DNA from: Ochotona curzoniae
Lineage: Eukaryota; Chordata; Mammalia; Lagomorpha; Ochotonidae
Reading direction: 5' to 3'
Assembly: GCF_017591425.1 (NCBI RefSeq)
Contig: NW_024466607.1
Span: 11,602,501 to 11,666,500, forward strand
Length of the DNA: 64,000 bases
Made by a program: the position numbers and the translations under genes. Positions 40,096 through 51,289 of the stretch are shown in pieces. Numbering within the stretch: the first letter of the stretch is position 1; the number at the start of each line of letters is the position of its first letter. The notes beneath the pieces are model-generated. The model did not search any database and had not been told where the DNA came from. It saw only the letters and a list, made by a program, of their open reading frames with translations.

Positions 40096-41773
40096 AACCT
40101 GAGAAGGGAATTGTTGTGATTGACTATGAAAGCGCTCAGAGGAGGAGGAATGTGAGGAAAGCAGGTCAGGTGACAGAAAAAGCTAGGCAAGGATGTTATC
40201 TAAATGGAGACCACTGGGAGCTACGAACCCTAGTCTGACTCCAGAGTTAGTCCCCTCCTCAAGTAAGGTTGTCACTTTTGAATGCCTGAATTGGTCCATC
40301 TTGAACTGCAGGCTACTTGGGCTATGATTTGTTACCACTCAGATAAGAGTAATTTTCAGGAGATGCTAAAAGGAGAAGCGTGTACTCTGCAGGTTAACTC
40401 AAAGCATGCAATACCGTCACCATGGGAACTTACGACAACTCTGCCCCATGACAATATCACAGCCTAGACAGAGCACCAGCTGCAGTCCTTAGAAACTTTT
40501 GAGATTAAGAAAGCCCTCAGCCTGGGTATATGCAACTCTGAAACTACTCTGCAATCATAAACTTCACCTTAAAATTTAAAAAACCTAATGTGAGTACTCC
40601 CATAACCCTAAATGTAGTCATTTCCAAGACATAGCTCTAATCCTAGTCCTAACCTCAACCGGAGTCCTAAGCACAGCCTAGTCCTAGCCCTGTGGCTCTC
40701 TCTATCCTTTCTCTCTCTCTTTCTTTTTTAGAGCCCAATTTTGTCCTTCTAGTTAAGTCCATAGGCTGTCATTGCATTGTTTAAATTAAGCAATTTCCCT
40801 TTTATTGCTTCCTGTGAAGAGCCCTCACTTCTGCAGGAATTGGTAGTAAATGTTGAAGCTGGCAAAAGGCCCTGGGATCCTGGAGGCAAGTTGGAAAAGG
40901 TATCTGGGGTCAAAGGCCGTAAAATCTAACTCATCTCCTGGGATGGGAATTTGACAGTCTTCAGGAGAATGTGGAAAAGCACTTGTTTAGATTGTTTTCT
41001 GTAGTTATCTAGTGTGAATATTGATTAGGGGGAAAAAAAAGACTTTAGAGGAATAAGTGATAGCCAAATGAGACTGCAGTCTGCTAGAGAAAGGCTACAA
41101 AGAGTTAAATTCCTGAACTGTCTGTTTTATTAAAACCCGGAGAATTTCAGTGGCTTTCATAAAAGAAGCTTTACTCTAAAACTACCTGCACACATAAGAA
41201 ATTGCTGAATGTATTTTCCTTATCCTGGGAAACGTGAGAGCTTATGGTTCAAAGGACCAAGTAAACATTTTCCACTCTCCTTCGATTTCCACACACACTT
41301 CAAAGGTTAGAGTCATGAATAATAATTCCCATCACATTCCTACTTAATTAGCAAGGCTGAATAGAACATCTTGAAAAATGACAATGGATTACCACAGGAT
41401 TCGTCAGCTGTTGATTAACCTACAGTCGCTCTGCCAGATGTGACACCCTTACCCCAGTCAACCTTCCTGGCATCTGCGATGTACCTTGTTCCTTAACAAA
41501 CGCATTCCTCTTTATCTCACTGTGTCACGGGTCAAGGGTACACTTTAAAATCGTGCCCCCAGGACCCACTCTCTGGCTCTGTGCCACAGTTCAGATCACA
41601 GTACAGTTGATCATCTCATTATCCTACCAATCATCACGCAGTTGCATTCCGTCAAGGCCACCGTGCTGACGGAAGCAGGAAAGGGGGAAGGAAGTGATCT
41701 CCTGGATGCCTTGGTAACACGCATATTCACCCCCCAAGGAGCCAGAAGCCGTTCATCAGGTGGGATTATTTCT
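40096..41773. other. Intergenic sequence, no gene
   Basis: About 40590-40690 has degenerate cctaa/cctagt words. Otherwise nothing is recognised. Confidence 0.4.
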
Positions 41774-42099
41774 TGAGATTTATATATATTTATTGTAAAA
41801 TCAGATATACAGAGAGGAGAGACAGAGAAGAAGATTTTTTTGTCCGATGATTCACTTCCCAAGCAGCTGCAACAGCCAAAGCTGAGCTGATCTGAAGCCA
41901 GAAGCCTAGAGCTTTCTCCTGGGTCTCCCACGCGGGTGCAGGGTCCCAAGGCCTTGGGCCGTCCTCGACTGCTTTCCCAGGCCACAAGCAGGGAGCTGGA
42001 TGGGAAGTGGAGCTGCCGGGATTAGAACCGGCACTCATCTGGGATCGCAGCACATGCAAGGGCGAGGACTTTAGCGGCTAGGCTACCATGCTGGGCCCC
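41774..42099 (-). mobile_element. C-type SINE, minus orientation
   Basis: Reversed tail ttgagatttatatatatttat, core gtcctcgactgctttccca, reversed head taccatgctgggcccc. Confidence 0.92.
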
Positions 42100-42776
42100 A
42101 TCCTGGTGGGATTTTCTGGCACCCCAGTAGTCCCTAGGCACAGGGTTAATACCTTCCATGGAGGGAAGAAATTGCCATGGCTTGCTACCTTACTACAGAG
42201 AAGATGTGGATCGCTTTGATCAGGTTGTATACCGGAAGCAGCTTACAGTATATTCAGACATGCTGTTTTGACTAAGGGATGTGAACAGGATGAGGATCTC
42301 TGAATGAGACAGGGTTTTCCTTTCTCCAAATGAATGAGCAAACAGCTGTGCCATGTGCTGTGCATGCCCTCGTGGAGGCCGTGGGCATGTGAGAGTTCAC
42401 CTCAAACCCTCAAGGCGGGGGGCCCTGACAGCACCTCACAGGAATGAGCCCCGCGGTTGTGGAATGAGGTAACCTCTCCCTTTGTGAATCAGTTCTTGCC
42501 TTCTTAGAGGGCTCCGATACATGCCATTACACACAACGTGCCCTTGGGATATAAACTTCTTTCGTGAATGAAATTGCATGAGCCACCAAGCCATACATTT
42601 GGGTGTGCCCAGGGTTGGCATGTCATTAACAACAGGTGCTAAAGATATTAGCAGATTGCTCACCCCACCAACATGCATACTTTTGATGCCTGCTTCCTAA
42701 CTCACAGCTTTGTCCTCAAAGGCAAGTCCTTTTGAAAAATTCAAGTCAGGCTTAAACTTGTTTTGCAAGGTCTTGT

Positions 42777-42824
42777 GTTTTGTTTTGTTTTGTTTTGTTT
42801 TGTTTTGTTTTGTTTTGTTTCGTT
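42777..42824. repeat. (TTTTG)n pentanucleotide microsatellite
   Basis: About nine near-perfect units, the last with a T to C change. Confidence 0.95.
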
Positions 42825-43313
42825 TGTGCAGCTAAGTGGACAGCTTGGGCACTACAGATGTGACAGTCAGAGAGAAGGCTAATGAAGACTAAAAGGGCAG
42901 GAAACTTATCTGGGGAACTTGGGAAGAAAGAGCAATTCCAGTTCCCTGTGTGGAAAGAAGGCCTGAAGAGCAACAAGACTCACAGGCAGACCATAATGGG
43001 CCCAAGAAGGGGGTACCTCCCACATCATCACTCCCCTCCCACATTCATATTCTGGCTGCACCCGGGGGTCTCTCACAGCCCAACCCTCCCACCAGCCTAT
43101 TAGACTCACCACCTAGATGAGCCGAATCCCCTGGCCGTTGTCTGAACATGCTGCTTGTCCTGCAGCCCAGTCAAGGCATGGCTATTTTTCCCCCATAACC
43201 AGATGCTTTTTTTTTCTTGTCCACCATTCTCTTGTTTTTACTTACCCAGTTACTAAAATAATTCCCCTGTGTATCTCAAAACTACCCTATTTCTTTCTTC
43301 ATTAAACTCATTA

Positions 43314-43342
43314 AACACACACACACACACACACACACACCC
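43314..43342. repeat. (CA)n microsatellite
   Basis: About 14 CA units. Confidence 0.95.
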
Positions 43343-43513
43343 CAATTTGGTTAAATGCAGCTCCTTTCTAGACCAACGAGGGAGTGGGGAATGGAGAGTG
43401 AAACACAGTAGTGCTGACAGGGGCCGGCCTACTTCGGATCCACAACCCGCAGCTCTCAGATGGCTCAGTTTTCCTATCAATTCACTTTCTCCATCTTAAA
43501 AAGAAAAATCATT

Positions 43514-43740
43514 TCAGAGCTAGAGAAAGACAGATACACAGAAAAAGAGCTCCCATCCTCTGATTCGTTCTCCAAATCCCGGAGGTGGCCAGTGAGGTGG
43601 TAATGGGTGGCAGGAATAAAATTCTTGGCTCTCACCGTCCGTTCCCAGGGTCTACATCACTGGCAAGCAAGAAGCAGGAGCTGGAACCAGACATCAACCC
43701 TGGACTGTGGGCTTTGGGCATCCTAACCTCCTCGATTATA
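43514..43740 (-). mobile_element. Old C-type SINE, minus orientation
   Basis: agagctagagaaagacagat, ctgattcgttctccaaatcc, and a degraded head near gggcatcctaacctc. Confidence 0.65.
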
Positions 43741-43875
43741 GAATTACAAGTGATAACATTTATGAACAAGAGTATAGGACAGTATATACCACAAAGTTCA
43801 CAGAAAATGCGCATTATGGAAAAGACTATGTATTTTATATGTTTGCACCATTATAAACTTATCTTTCAAAAAAAC

Positions 43876-44193
43876 AGGTTTATTTATTTATTTTAACTGG
43901 AAAAACAGATTTGCAGAGAGAAGGAGAAGCAAAGTTCTTCCAGCTGTCAGTTCTCTCCCCAAATGGCTGTAACGACCGTAGCTGAATCAATCCAAAACCA
44001 GGATCCAGGAGCTTCTAGGTCTCCCACATGGATGCAGGGGCCCAAGGCTGTGGGCCGTCCTCCACTGCTTTCCTAGGCCACAAGCAGGGAGCTGGATGGG
44101 AAGTGGAGCTGCCAAGACACGAACTGGCACCCAAGTAGGATCCCAGCACTTGCTAGGGGAGGATTAGCTGACTAAGCCATCGTAACATGTCCT
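43876..44193 (-). mobile_element. C-type SINE, minus orientation
   Basis: Reversed tail ggtttatttatttattttaac, core ccactgctttcctaggcca, head end taagccatcgtaac. Confidence 0.88.
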
Positions 44194-44221
44194 AAACTTA
44201 TCTTTCAATTTCATTTTTAAA

Positions 44222-44538
44222 AAGATTTATTTATTTTTATTGCAAAGTCAGATATATAGAGAGGAGGAGAGACAGAGAGGAAGATCTTCACTCCAATCAT
44301 TTACTCCCCAAGTAGCTGCAACAGCCAGAGCTGAACTGATCTGAAGCCAGGAGCTTGTTCTGGGTCTCCCACACCCGCTGCAGGGTTCCAAGGTTTTGGG
44401 CTGACCTTGATTGCTTTCCCAGGCCACAAGCAGGAAGCTGAAAGGGAAGTGGGGCTGCCTGGATTAGAACTGGTGCCCATATGGGATGCGGGCGTGTACA
44501 AGGTGAGGATTTTAGCCATTAGGCTACCATGTCAGGCA
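44222..44538 (-). mobile_element. C-type SINE, minus orientation
   Basis: Reversed tail aagatttatttatttttattg, core tgctttcccaggccacaag, reversed head taccatgtcaggca. Only about 30 bp separates it from the previous SINE. Confidence 0.9.
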
Positions 44539-44997
44539 CTCAATTCATTTTGCATGAACTTTTGAAGTCCCTTCTATGATACTTGGGAATGGGATTTGCT
44601 TCAAGATAAGTCAAAGGATGAGAGAACCTGGTGAGGTTCTAGAAGCCCCAATTTTGTTCTCAACATTGTTGAAAGTGATGACAAGTGTTGGGAGGTTGGT
44701 TCAATCTAGGAGTCTTTGTGTTTGCAAATTTTCGTAACAGAACACTGTGAACAAACTGTTGGGGCTATCCAGTGATGTCACTACTCAGGTGACACCAAAG
44801 GATGAGACGAGTTCCACGGAGCAATGACACCGGGATCACCTCTTCACAGTGAGGAAGTGGAACTAGGAAGTGATGAGAAGAAGGGGGAACTGAGGCACTT
44901 TCTGGAAGATGTTTATCTCTGATTTGGATGTTTCCCAGGATTTTGCCTAATACTCCTATTACAGTGGCTACTGTATGATTCATAGAGATTTTTAAGA
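44539..44997. other. Intergenic sequence, no feature
   Basis: Nothing recognised. Confidence 0.4.
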
Positions 44998-45244
44998 TTG
45001 TGTCCCAGCTGCTCCACTTATTACCCAGCTTCCTACTTTGGCCTGAGAAAGCAGTGGAGAATGGCCCAAAACCTTGGGAACCTGCACCTGCCTGGGAGAC
45101 CCAGGGGAGGCCCCCTGTACTGGCTTCAGATCTGCTCAGCTCTGGCCATTGCAGCCATTTGGAGAGTGAACCAACAATTGGAAGAACTTCTTTCTCTCCT
45201 CTCTGTAAATCTGTCTTTCCAATAAAAAGAAATAAATTTTAAAA
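44998..45244 (+). mobile_element. 5'-truncated C-type SINE
   Basis: Starts at gtgtcccagctgctcc and ends tttccaataaaaagaaataaa. Confidence 0.88.
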
Positions 45245-45698
45245 CATGAGGAAAAAAATGTCCTAGCAACTATAAAATGAACTCTTGAAAATATATTATA
45301 TAATGTATGTGTTATTCTATTTTTTCAGCTCTCAGTTCCATGCAGTTAATGTACCCATAAATTCTCAGGACAGATTCCTCCCTTAATTACTGTTATGCTA
45401 TGTTACCTTTTGCTTTCTGTCGTGATTCATACTGCCTGATCTTTTTTTCTGAATTGTCTTGAATATTTGCATGTATTTTTTCTCCCGCAGAAATTTCAAA
45501 AGACATCGTCATTTCATTAAAATGAAATTTATTTGACATTTGATTGGGATTACATAATTAATTTGGGGATAAATGACATATCACAACATCAAGTCTTTCC
45601 ATCTGGTTAGCTTGTTAACATGCAATTACAGTTCTTAGATCTTAGTCTTAATTGCACATGACAGCCTTCTATTAGCAGAGCTTGGCTAAGCACGTGAG
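45245..45698. other. AT-rich intergenic sequence, no feature
   Basis: Nothing recognised. Confidence 0.4.
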
Positions 45699-45985
45699 GG
45701 GCCTGGAGGTGACATAGGCTGGGGAGAGATGCAGAGGCAACAGACTGGCAGTGAGGCATTTAAAGGGCTAAGAGCAAGAGATGACAAGAATCAGAGCAAT
45801 GGCTAAAATGGCAGCCACATGAGAGACCAGCTTGCAGTCGTGGGCTCTCGACGTCAGCCTGGCCCAGCCCCAACTACTGCAGCCATTTGGGGTGCAAACC
45901 ACGCGGTAGAAGATCTCTCTATCTTTTCCTAAAACTCTGCCTTTCAAATAAATAATAAGTAGAAATCTTTCAAAAGTAAAATAAA
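45699..45985 (+). mobile_element. Old C-type SINE
   Basis: ggggcctggaggtgacatag, ...gtcagcctggcccagcccc, tail gcctttcaaataaataataag. Confidence 0.6.
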
Positions 45986-46047
45986 GAAGTCTTCAAAAAC
46001 GAAATGACGTTACATCTAGTCATTAAGTTTCTTTAGGCTCATCTTTT

Positions 46048-46358
46048 TTTAAATATATATTTATTTTAATTGGAAAGGCAGATTTACAGAGAGGAAAGAC
46101 AGAGAGAAAAATATCTCCTGTCCGCTGGCTCTTTCCCCAAATGGTTACAACGGTCAGAGCTCAGCCAATCCGAAACCAGGAGCTAGGAGCTGCTTTTGGG
46201 TCTCCCAAGCAGGTGCTATGCCATCCTCTACTACTTTTCCAGGCCATAAGCAGAGATCTGGATGGGAAGAAGAGCAGCCGGGACACAAACCAGCTCCCAT
46301 GTGGGATCCTGGAGAATGCAAGGTGAGGATTAGACAATTGAGCTGTCGTGCCAGGCCC
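46048..46358 (-). mobile_element. C-type SINE, minus orientation
   Basis: Reversed tail ttaaatatatatttattttaa, core actacttttccaggccataa, reversed head gtcgtgccaggccc. Confidence 0.88.
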
Positions 46359-46469
46359 TCTTTAACAGTGACAGTTTCACATACTTTCCCAGCATTTGAT
46401 CACTTTTGGTCAAACGACAATTTTGGTCAGATGTTTTTAGGAAGTATTCCTTTGGGATTTTTCTGACAG

Positions 46470-46680
46470 TTATCCCATGATACGTAGGGGGATTGGTTCC
46501 AGGACTCCACATAGATGCCAAAATCCAGACTTCTCTATAAAATGGCATAGTGTGTGTGTGTAATAGTTGGGCATGTTCTGTGACATCTTTAATTGTCTGT
46601 GGATTACACGTAAGAGCTAAAATAGTGTAAATGCTATGTAGTTCATTGTTATACTGTGTTATGTAGGCAATGATAAGAAA
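46470..46680. mobile_element. Tigger-like DNA transposon fragment
   Basis: tacgtagggggattggttcc, aggactccacatagatgcca, taaaatggcatagtg and aatgctatgtagttcattgt resemble a known mammalian TcMar-Tigger-type element. The exact family is uncertain. Confidence 0.5.
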
Positions 46681-47195
46681 AAGATCTGCTCCATTTTCTG
46701 AGTGCTTTCAAGTTGCGGTTGCAGGAGTTTACAGATGCGGAACCCATGACTGTGGCGTGATTACTGTCAGTAGACTGGAGTTACAGGTTTGGAAGGTGCC
46801 AGTCATTCCCCCTCACATTTACATGATGGCAACATCCTATTCACATGACTTGTCCCTATTGATGTTAGCCTTGATCACCGGGCAGGGTTTGTCAGCTTTC
46901 TCCACTCCAGACTTCCTCTTCTTTTTCTTCAGGCTCTTCCCACACTGCACTCCTTGGAAGGAATTCGGTGTGTGTGACTCATGCCTACAGAGTCAGGAAT
47001 TTTGTTCCACTCTTGGAAGTGGAGATCTGGACACTTTATTTACAATTCTTGGGCGTGAACAATCTTTTTCTTCTTCCCCACGTATTTGTTTATTGACTTA
47101 TTTATGTCAATGAGGATTCATGAATATTCATTTTTTACAATACAATCCAATGCAACTTTATTGATTTTTTTGCTCAAATTTTTCTAGCTTTGGCC

Positions 47196-47237
<42 letters not shown>

Positions 47238-47373
47238 AATAAACTTCTAGATCCCTTTGGTTTTTGTTTGTTTGTTGCATTTCTTCTCTTTCTGGCACTA
47301 CCAGATGTTCCAGGCTTCACTGGTATGTTATCACTATGCTTTGTGGATCATGATCTTTTAGCCTCTTTATATG
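46681..47373. other. Intergenic sequence with a (TG)n tract at 47199-47235
   Basis: The TG tract has about 18 units. An open frame at 46670-47113 has no recognisable product. Confidence 0.5.
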
Positions 47374-47678
47374 TGGCCTGGCATGAAAGCCTAGTGGTTA
47401 AATCCTCACCTTGAATATAATGGGATCCCATATGGATGCCAGTTGGTACCCAGCTGCTCCACTTACCATCCAGCCCCCTGCTTGTGACCTGGGAGAGCAG
47501 TAGAGGACGGCTCAACGCTTTGAGACTCTGCCCTTTATGGGAGACCAGGAAAAAGCTCCTGGCTTTAAATAAGCTCAGCTCCAATCATTGCAACTGCTTG
47601 AGGAATAAAACAGCAGACAGAAGATCTTTCTGTTTTTCCTTCTCTCTGTAAATCTGACTTTCTAATAAAAAATAACTT
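47374..47678 (+). mobile_element. C-type SINE
   Basis: Head tggcctggcatgaaagccta, middle gggagagcagtagaggacgg, tail tttctaataaaaaataac. Confidence 0.9.
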
Positions 47679-47680
47679 TG

Positions 47681-47996
47681 GGGCCTGGTGTGGTAGCCTA
47701 GTAGCTAAATCCTCACCTTGCAACCACCAGGATCACATATGGGCAACAGATAGTGTCCTAGTAGCCCCTCTCCCCATCCAGCTCCCTGCCTGTGGCCTGG
47801 GAAGGCAGTGGAGGACGGCCCAAAGCCTTGGGATCCTGTATCCTCAAGGCAGATCCAGAAGAAGCTCCTGGCTCCTGAGCTTCAGATTAGCTCAGCTTTG
47901 GCCGTTGCAGCCACTTGGGGAGTGAATCATCAGACGAAAGATCTTCCTCTCTGTATATCTGACTTTCTAATAAAAAATAAATAAATCTTGAAAAAA
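47681..47996 (+). mobile_element. C-type SINE in tandem with the previous one
   Basis: Head ggggcctggtgtggtagcct, tail aaaaaataaataaatcttg. It begins right where the previous SINE tail ends, so it probably inserted in that A-rich tail. Confidence 0.9.
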
Positions 47997-48019
47997 AATT
48001 AATTTTGGAAAAAAAAAAA

Positions 48020-48107
48020 GTGGAGCAGCTGGGACGCAAACTAGTGCCCCTATAGGATCCCAGTACTTGCAGGAGAAGGATTTTACTAAGTAAACCAGCC
48101 CAGTGAC
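48020..48107 (-). mobile_element. C-type SINE head-half fragment, minus orientation
   Basis: gtggagcagctgggacgcaa, ccctataggatcccagtac, then aaccagcccagtg. Confidence 0.75.
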
Positions 48108-48925
48108 CCTAGTTTGTAAAATTTTCAAAGCAGCTGAAAGGGGACAAAAAGAATCCGTAAGATGTTTTCTACCTGTGAAATGCGACTTTTAAGAGGCCAT
48201 TGTTTTGTATTTTGTTCCTACACTATGTCCCACTGGGCAAAGCCCAAGCAGAATCACTCGAACTTTTCAGGAAGCAGGAAACACCCCCATGCAAAGCCAC
48301 TGTTCCCGAAACAGGACATTTTCAGAAACTCACGGCCCTTAGCCTCACAAGGTATGGTCAGGGGTCTCCTCTGCCTTAGCTCTCACAAGGAAATCGACCC
48401 AAAGTGACCTGAAGTTCCCCAGCTGCTCCATTCTATGGCACTGTTTCCTTGTTCCAGATCTAGCTACACTCAGTGGGATGCTTATCTGTTATTAAAGACA
48501 AATCTTTAAAAAATAAATAAATGTATTCATTCACAAGTGTAGAAACCAGAAATATTAACATAAGGTGGGGCAGAAATTCTTTCTCTTTCCCCAGGCCCCT
48601 CTGTCTCACTCCCCTCGTGGAGAGTCCATTCCTGGTTGGCTTCAGGCAACAGCTGCAACTCCTTGACATGTACCTGCAGCTCCCTCTGTTCTGCATGTGC
48701 ACCCCTTCTTCTTAGGGGGTTTTTTCTTCCTCTTCTGTCTCAAATGCTTCGCTGTCCTTCTTCTATTAGGACACTGTCACTGGATTTAGGGATTCCCCAG
48801 ATAATCTGGGATGATCTCATCTCAAGATTATTAACTTAATTACATCTGCAGCATCTCTTTTACCATATAAGGTTACATCCACAGATTCTAGATTCTAGGG
48901 CAGGAAGTCAATTTGGATCTGTGAA
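48108..48925. other. Intergenic sequence, no feature
   Basis: Nothing recognised. Confidence 0.4.
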
Positions 48926-48926
48926 T

Positions 48927-48959
<33 letters not shown>

Positions 48960-48962
48960 CAC
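48926..48962. repeat. (TG)n-(CG)n compound microsatellite
   Basis: About 12 TG units running into gcgcgcgtgc. It is alternating purine-pyrimidine throughout and so Z-DNA-prone. Confidence 0.9.
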
Positions 48963-48974
48963 AAGCGCATGCAC

Positions 48975-49202
48975 AATGGAGAGAAAAACATACAACTGCT
49001 GTTTTACTCCCCAGTTCTATCTGGACTAGTCAGAAACCAGGAGCTAGGAACTCCCTCCCAATCCCCTTGGTGGGTGGCAAGAACCCAAGTGCTTTTGCTG
49101 CCGCCCGGAGTGTTATTAGCAGGAATCTGGCAAAGGAGCTAGGCTGGAACAACCCAGCACTCTGACATGGGAGGCAAGCATCCTACTGTGCCACATCACC
49201 CT
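48975..49202 (-). mobile_element. Old C-type SINE, minus orientation
   Basis: tggagagaaaaacatacaac, ctgttttactccccagttc, and a head end near tgccacatcaccctcc. Confidence 0.65.
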
Positions 49203-51289
49203 CCCTGGAGGTGGGTGGGAGGCTTTGCTGGCTTCTAATGGGGCAAAGTTATTTCATTACCAGTGACAGTGGGCTATCTGCTTAAGTTTTGGTCTCAGTT
49301 GAGGGTAGATGGCTCAGAACTCATACGGATTCTTTTGAGAACTTCTGTTTCCTCAGACAAGAAATAAGGGGAAATAGTTGTTGGAACTTCCAGGTAAAAA
49401 GAAAATATGTTGCAGCTTTCATGGAGATGGGAGAGCGAATGCATTAAAGAAACTGAATTGGAAGTGTGTTGTCCTAAATTTAAACTGGAGCTCTGTTATT
49501 ATCTGGTATGATCTAGTGTTACCTCGACTGTGTGCAACTGCATGGGTTCAATGTAGATGAGGAAGAAAGTTGGATTTAGGCAGTCTTGTCTTGCCAAGTA
49601 TGATGTTAGTTGAAGGAGTATGCAAGAAAATGAGCTATAATGATTAATCAGAATTTGCGATTAGTAAGAAAACCAAGGAGGACATACTGAGGGTGAGGGA
49701 CTGTGAAGACAGGTCAGGTTAGTGCATTCTAGGTCCCCGAAGTGTGACAGTGATTGCTGGAACTAGAACCTAGGAAAAGCAAATTACAAAGATAGGAGTT
49801 AGAGTTTATAAAGTGGGTGCTTGGAATTAAGATTCTGGAAAGTTTTCAGTCATATGCATACCTTGTCTAGGGCTTGCTTGTGGAAGCAGGTGGTTAACGG
49901 AGGGAAAAGCATTAATTCATGTAGGTGGTGGACCTATTATGTGTTAGATGCTGGAGAAGAGTGGTGAACAAGGAGCTCATGGCACAATGAAGAAACAGAG
50001 AGAAGTCAACAGGAAACTCTAACATCTCAGCAGTGAGCAAGTACAAGTGTTATGGGCCCAAGTGTGTGTGTGGCTCCTTAGAGGAAGAAAAATCCAAATG
50101 GCAATCCCTCAGGACAAGGAAGAATGGACAGAAATGAGGGTGGGACGGTGGAGGCGAAGCAGGGAGGATAGGACCAGGTATTTCTGTAGGCAGTGCTACC
50201 AGGAGGCATAGTGAGCTCGGGAGGACCACGTGAAATTCCAAGCTCCCAGACTCATAGAGCCCCATCTGGCTTCCTTTGAGGTACTCCAATAGTTTTTTCT
50301 TTTAAGTTTCAAAATTTACAGCCAGAAGATTTCAAGAAGTCAACGATAGTCACCCTATAGACATAGAAGGGTGACCTCAGAAAGTCCTGTTCTCTGTTTG
50401 CTTCCTGCATGATGATTCTTCCTGCCACACCCCCGCGGGACAGACAGCACTCCATAGTGTCAGTGAGAAGAGAGCACAGGATGATGGGGACCTGTCTGAA
50501 GAGGCACACAGGAGCCAGCAAAGACCACTGCACACCCAATGAAGGAACCTGCGTTATACCCCCAGGCCACTAGGAAGTTACTGAAGAGCTCACATCAGAA
50601 GACTGATTCCATTGGGGCTGGGTTTGTAGGAAGGGTGACGGATTCAAAGAGGAAGAGCACTGCAGTAAGGAAGGTGATGGATTCTCAAGAAGGAAGTCCT
50701 TGATATTTATCCATCATTAGTGGCTTTAAGCACAAGGCATCATGTCTGCATCCTTGGATTCTTCATCCACCCTGACCCTTAACCTCTGCCTCCTCTCATC
50801 TCCCAAGACTGAAGCCAACTTTGCAGACAGACAAAAGCAACTCTGATCAGCCATGTGGTTCCAGAAGTCTGACTTTGTGCAGGATAGTGAGACTCTCTAG
50901 GTCCACTTTGCTCATCTCTAACTGTGGATAACAAATGCTGCCCCAGTGAGCTCACCTGGGAGCTGAGAAATTGATCCTGTGCAAGCATCTCACACAATGC
51001 ATGGTACATACTGCATGCTCAGGACATGTCAGAATACAAGCCTAGGACAGGACATTGCATGGAAATGTGGTGGTGGCTATCACATGACGAGATCTTGACT
51101 CTTGTTTTGGAGTGATGGCAGATCTCAATTTTTCTTCGACGTGCAGGCCTGAGGGTTGGTGATAGGTGAGTATCCTGTGACCATGGGGGTACTCTCAGTT
51201 CATTTGAAGTGGGTATTTTATTTTTAACAATCGCTCTACTTTCTAAATCTCTACATCTCTACTAAATGAGCAGGGGAAAATTTATTTCA
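49203..51289. other. Intergenic sequence with an L2/MIR-like remnant
   Basis: About 49915-49990 (ggacctattatgtgttagatg, then gtggtgaacaaggagctcat) fits the L2-type 3' end. Nothing else is recognised. Confidence 0.45.

Larger units (their letters stand above)
42100..43513. other. Intergenic sequence with two microsatellites
   Basis: Apart from the repeats listed separately at 42777 and 43314, no gene or transposon is recognised. Confidence 0.4.

Noticed and set aside
46670..47113. 147-codon open frame
   Set aside because: It begins in a DNA transposon remnant, with no recognisable domain or splice context.
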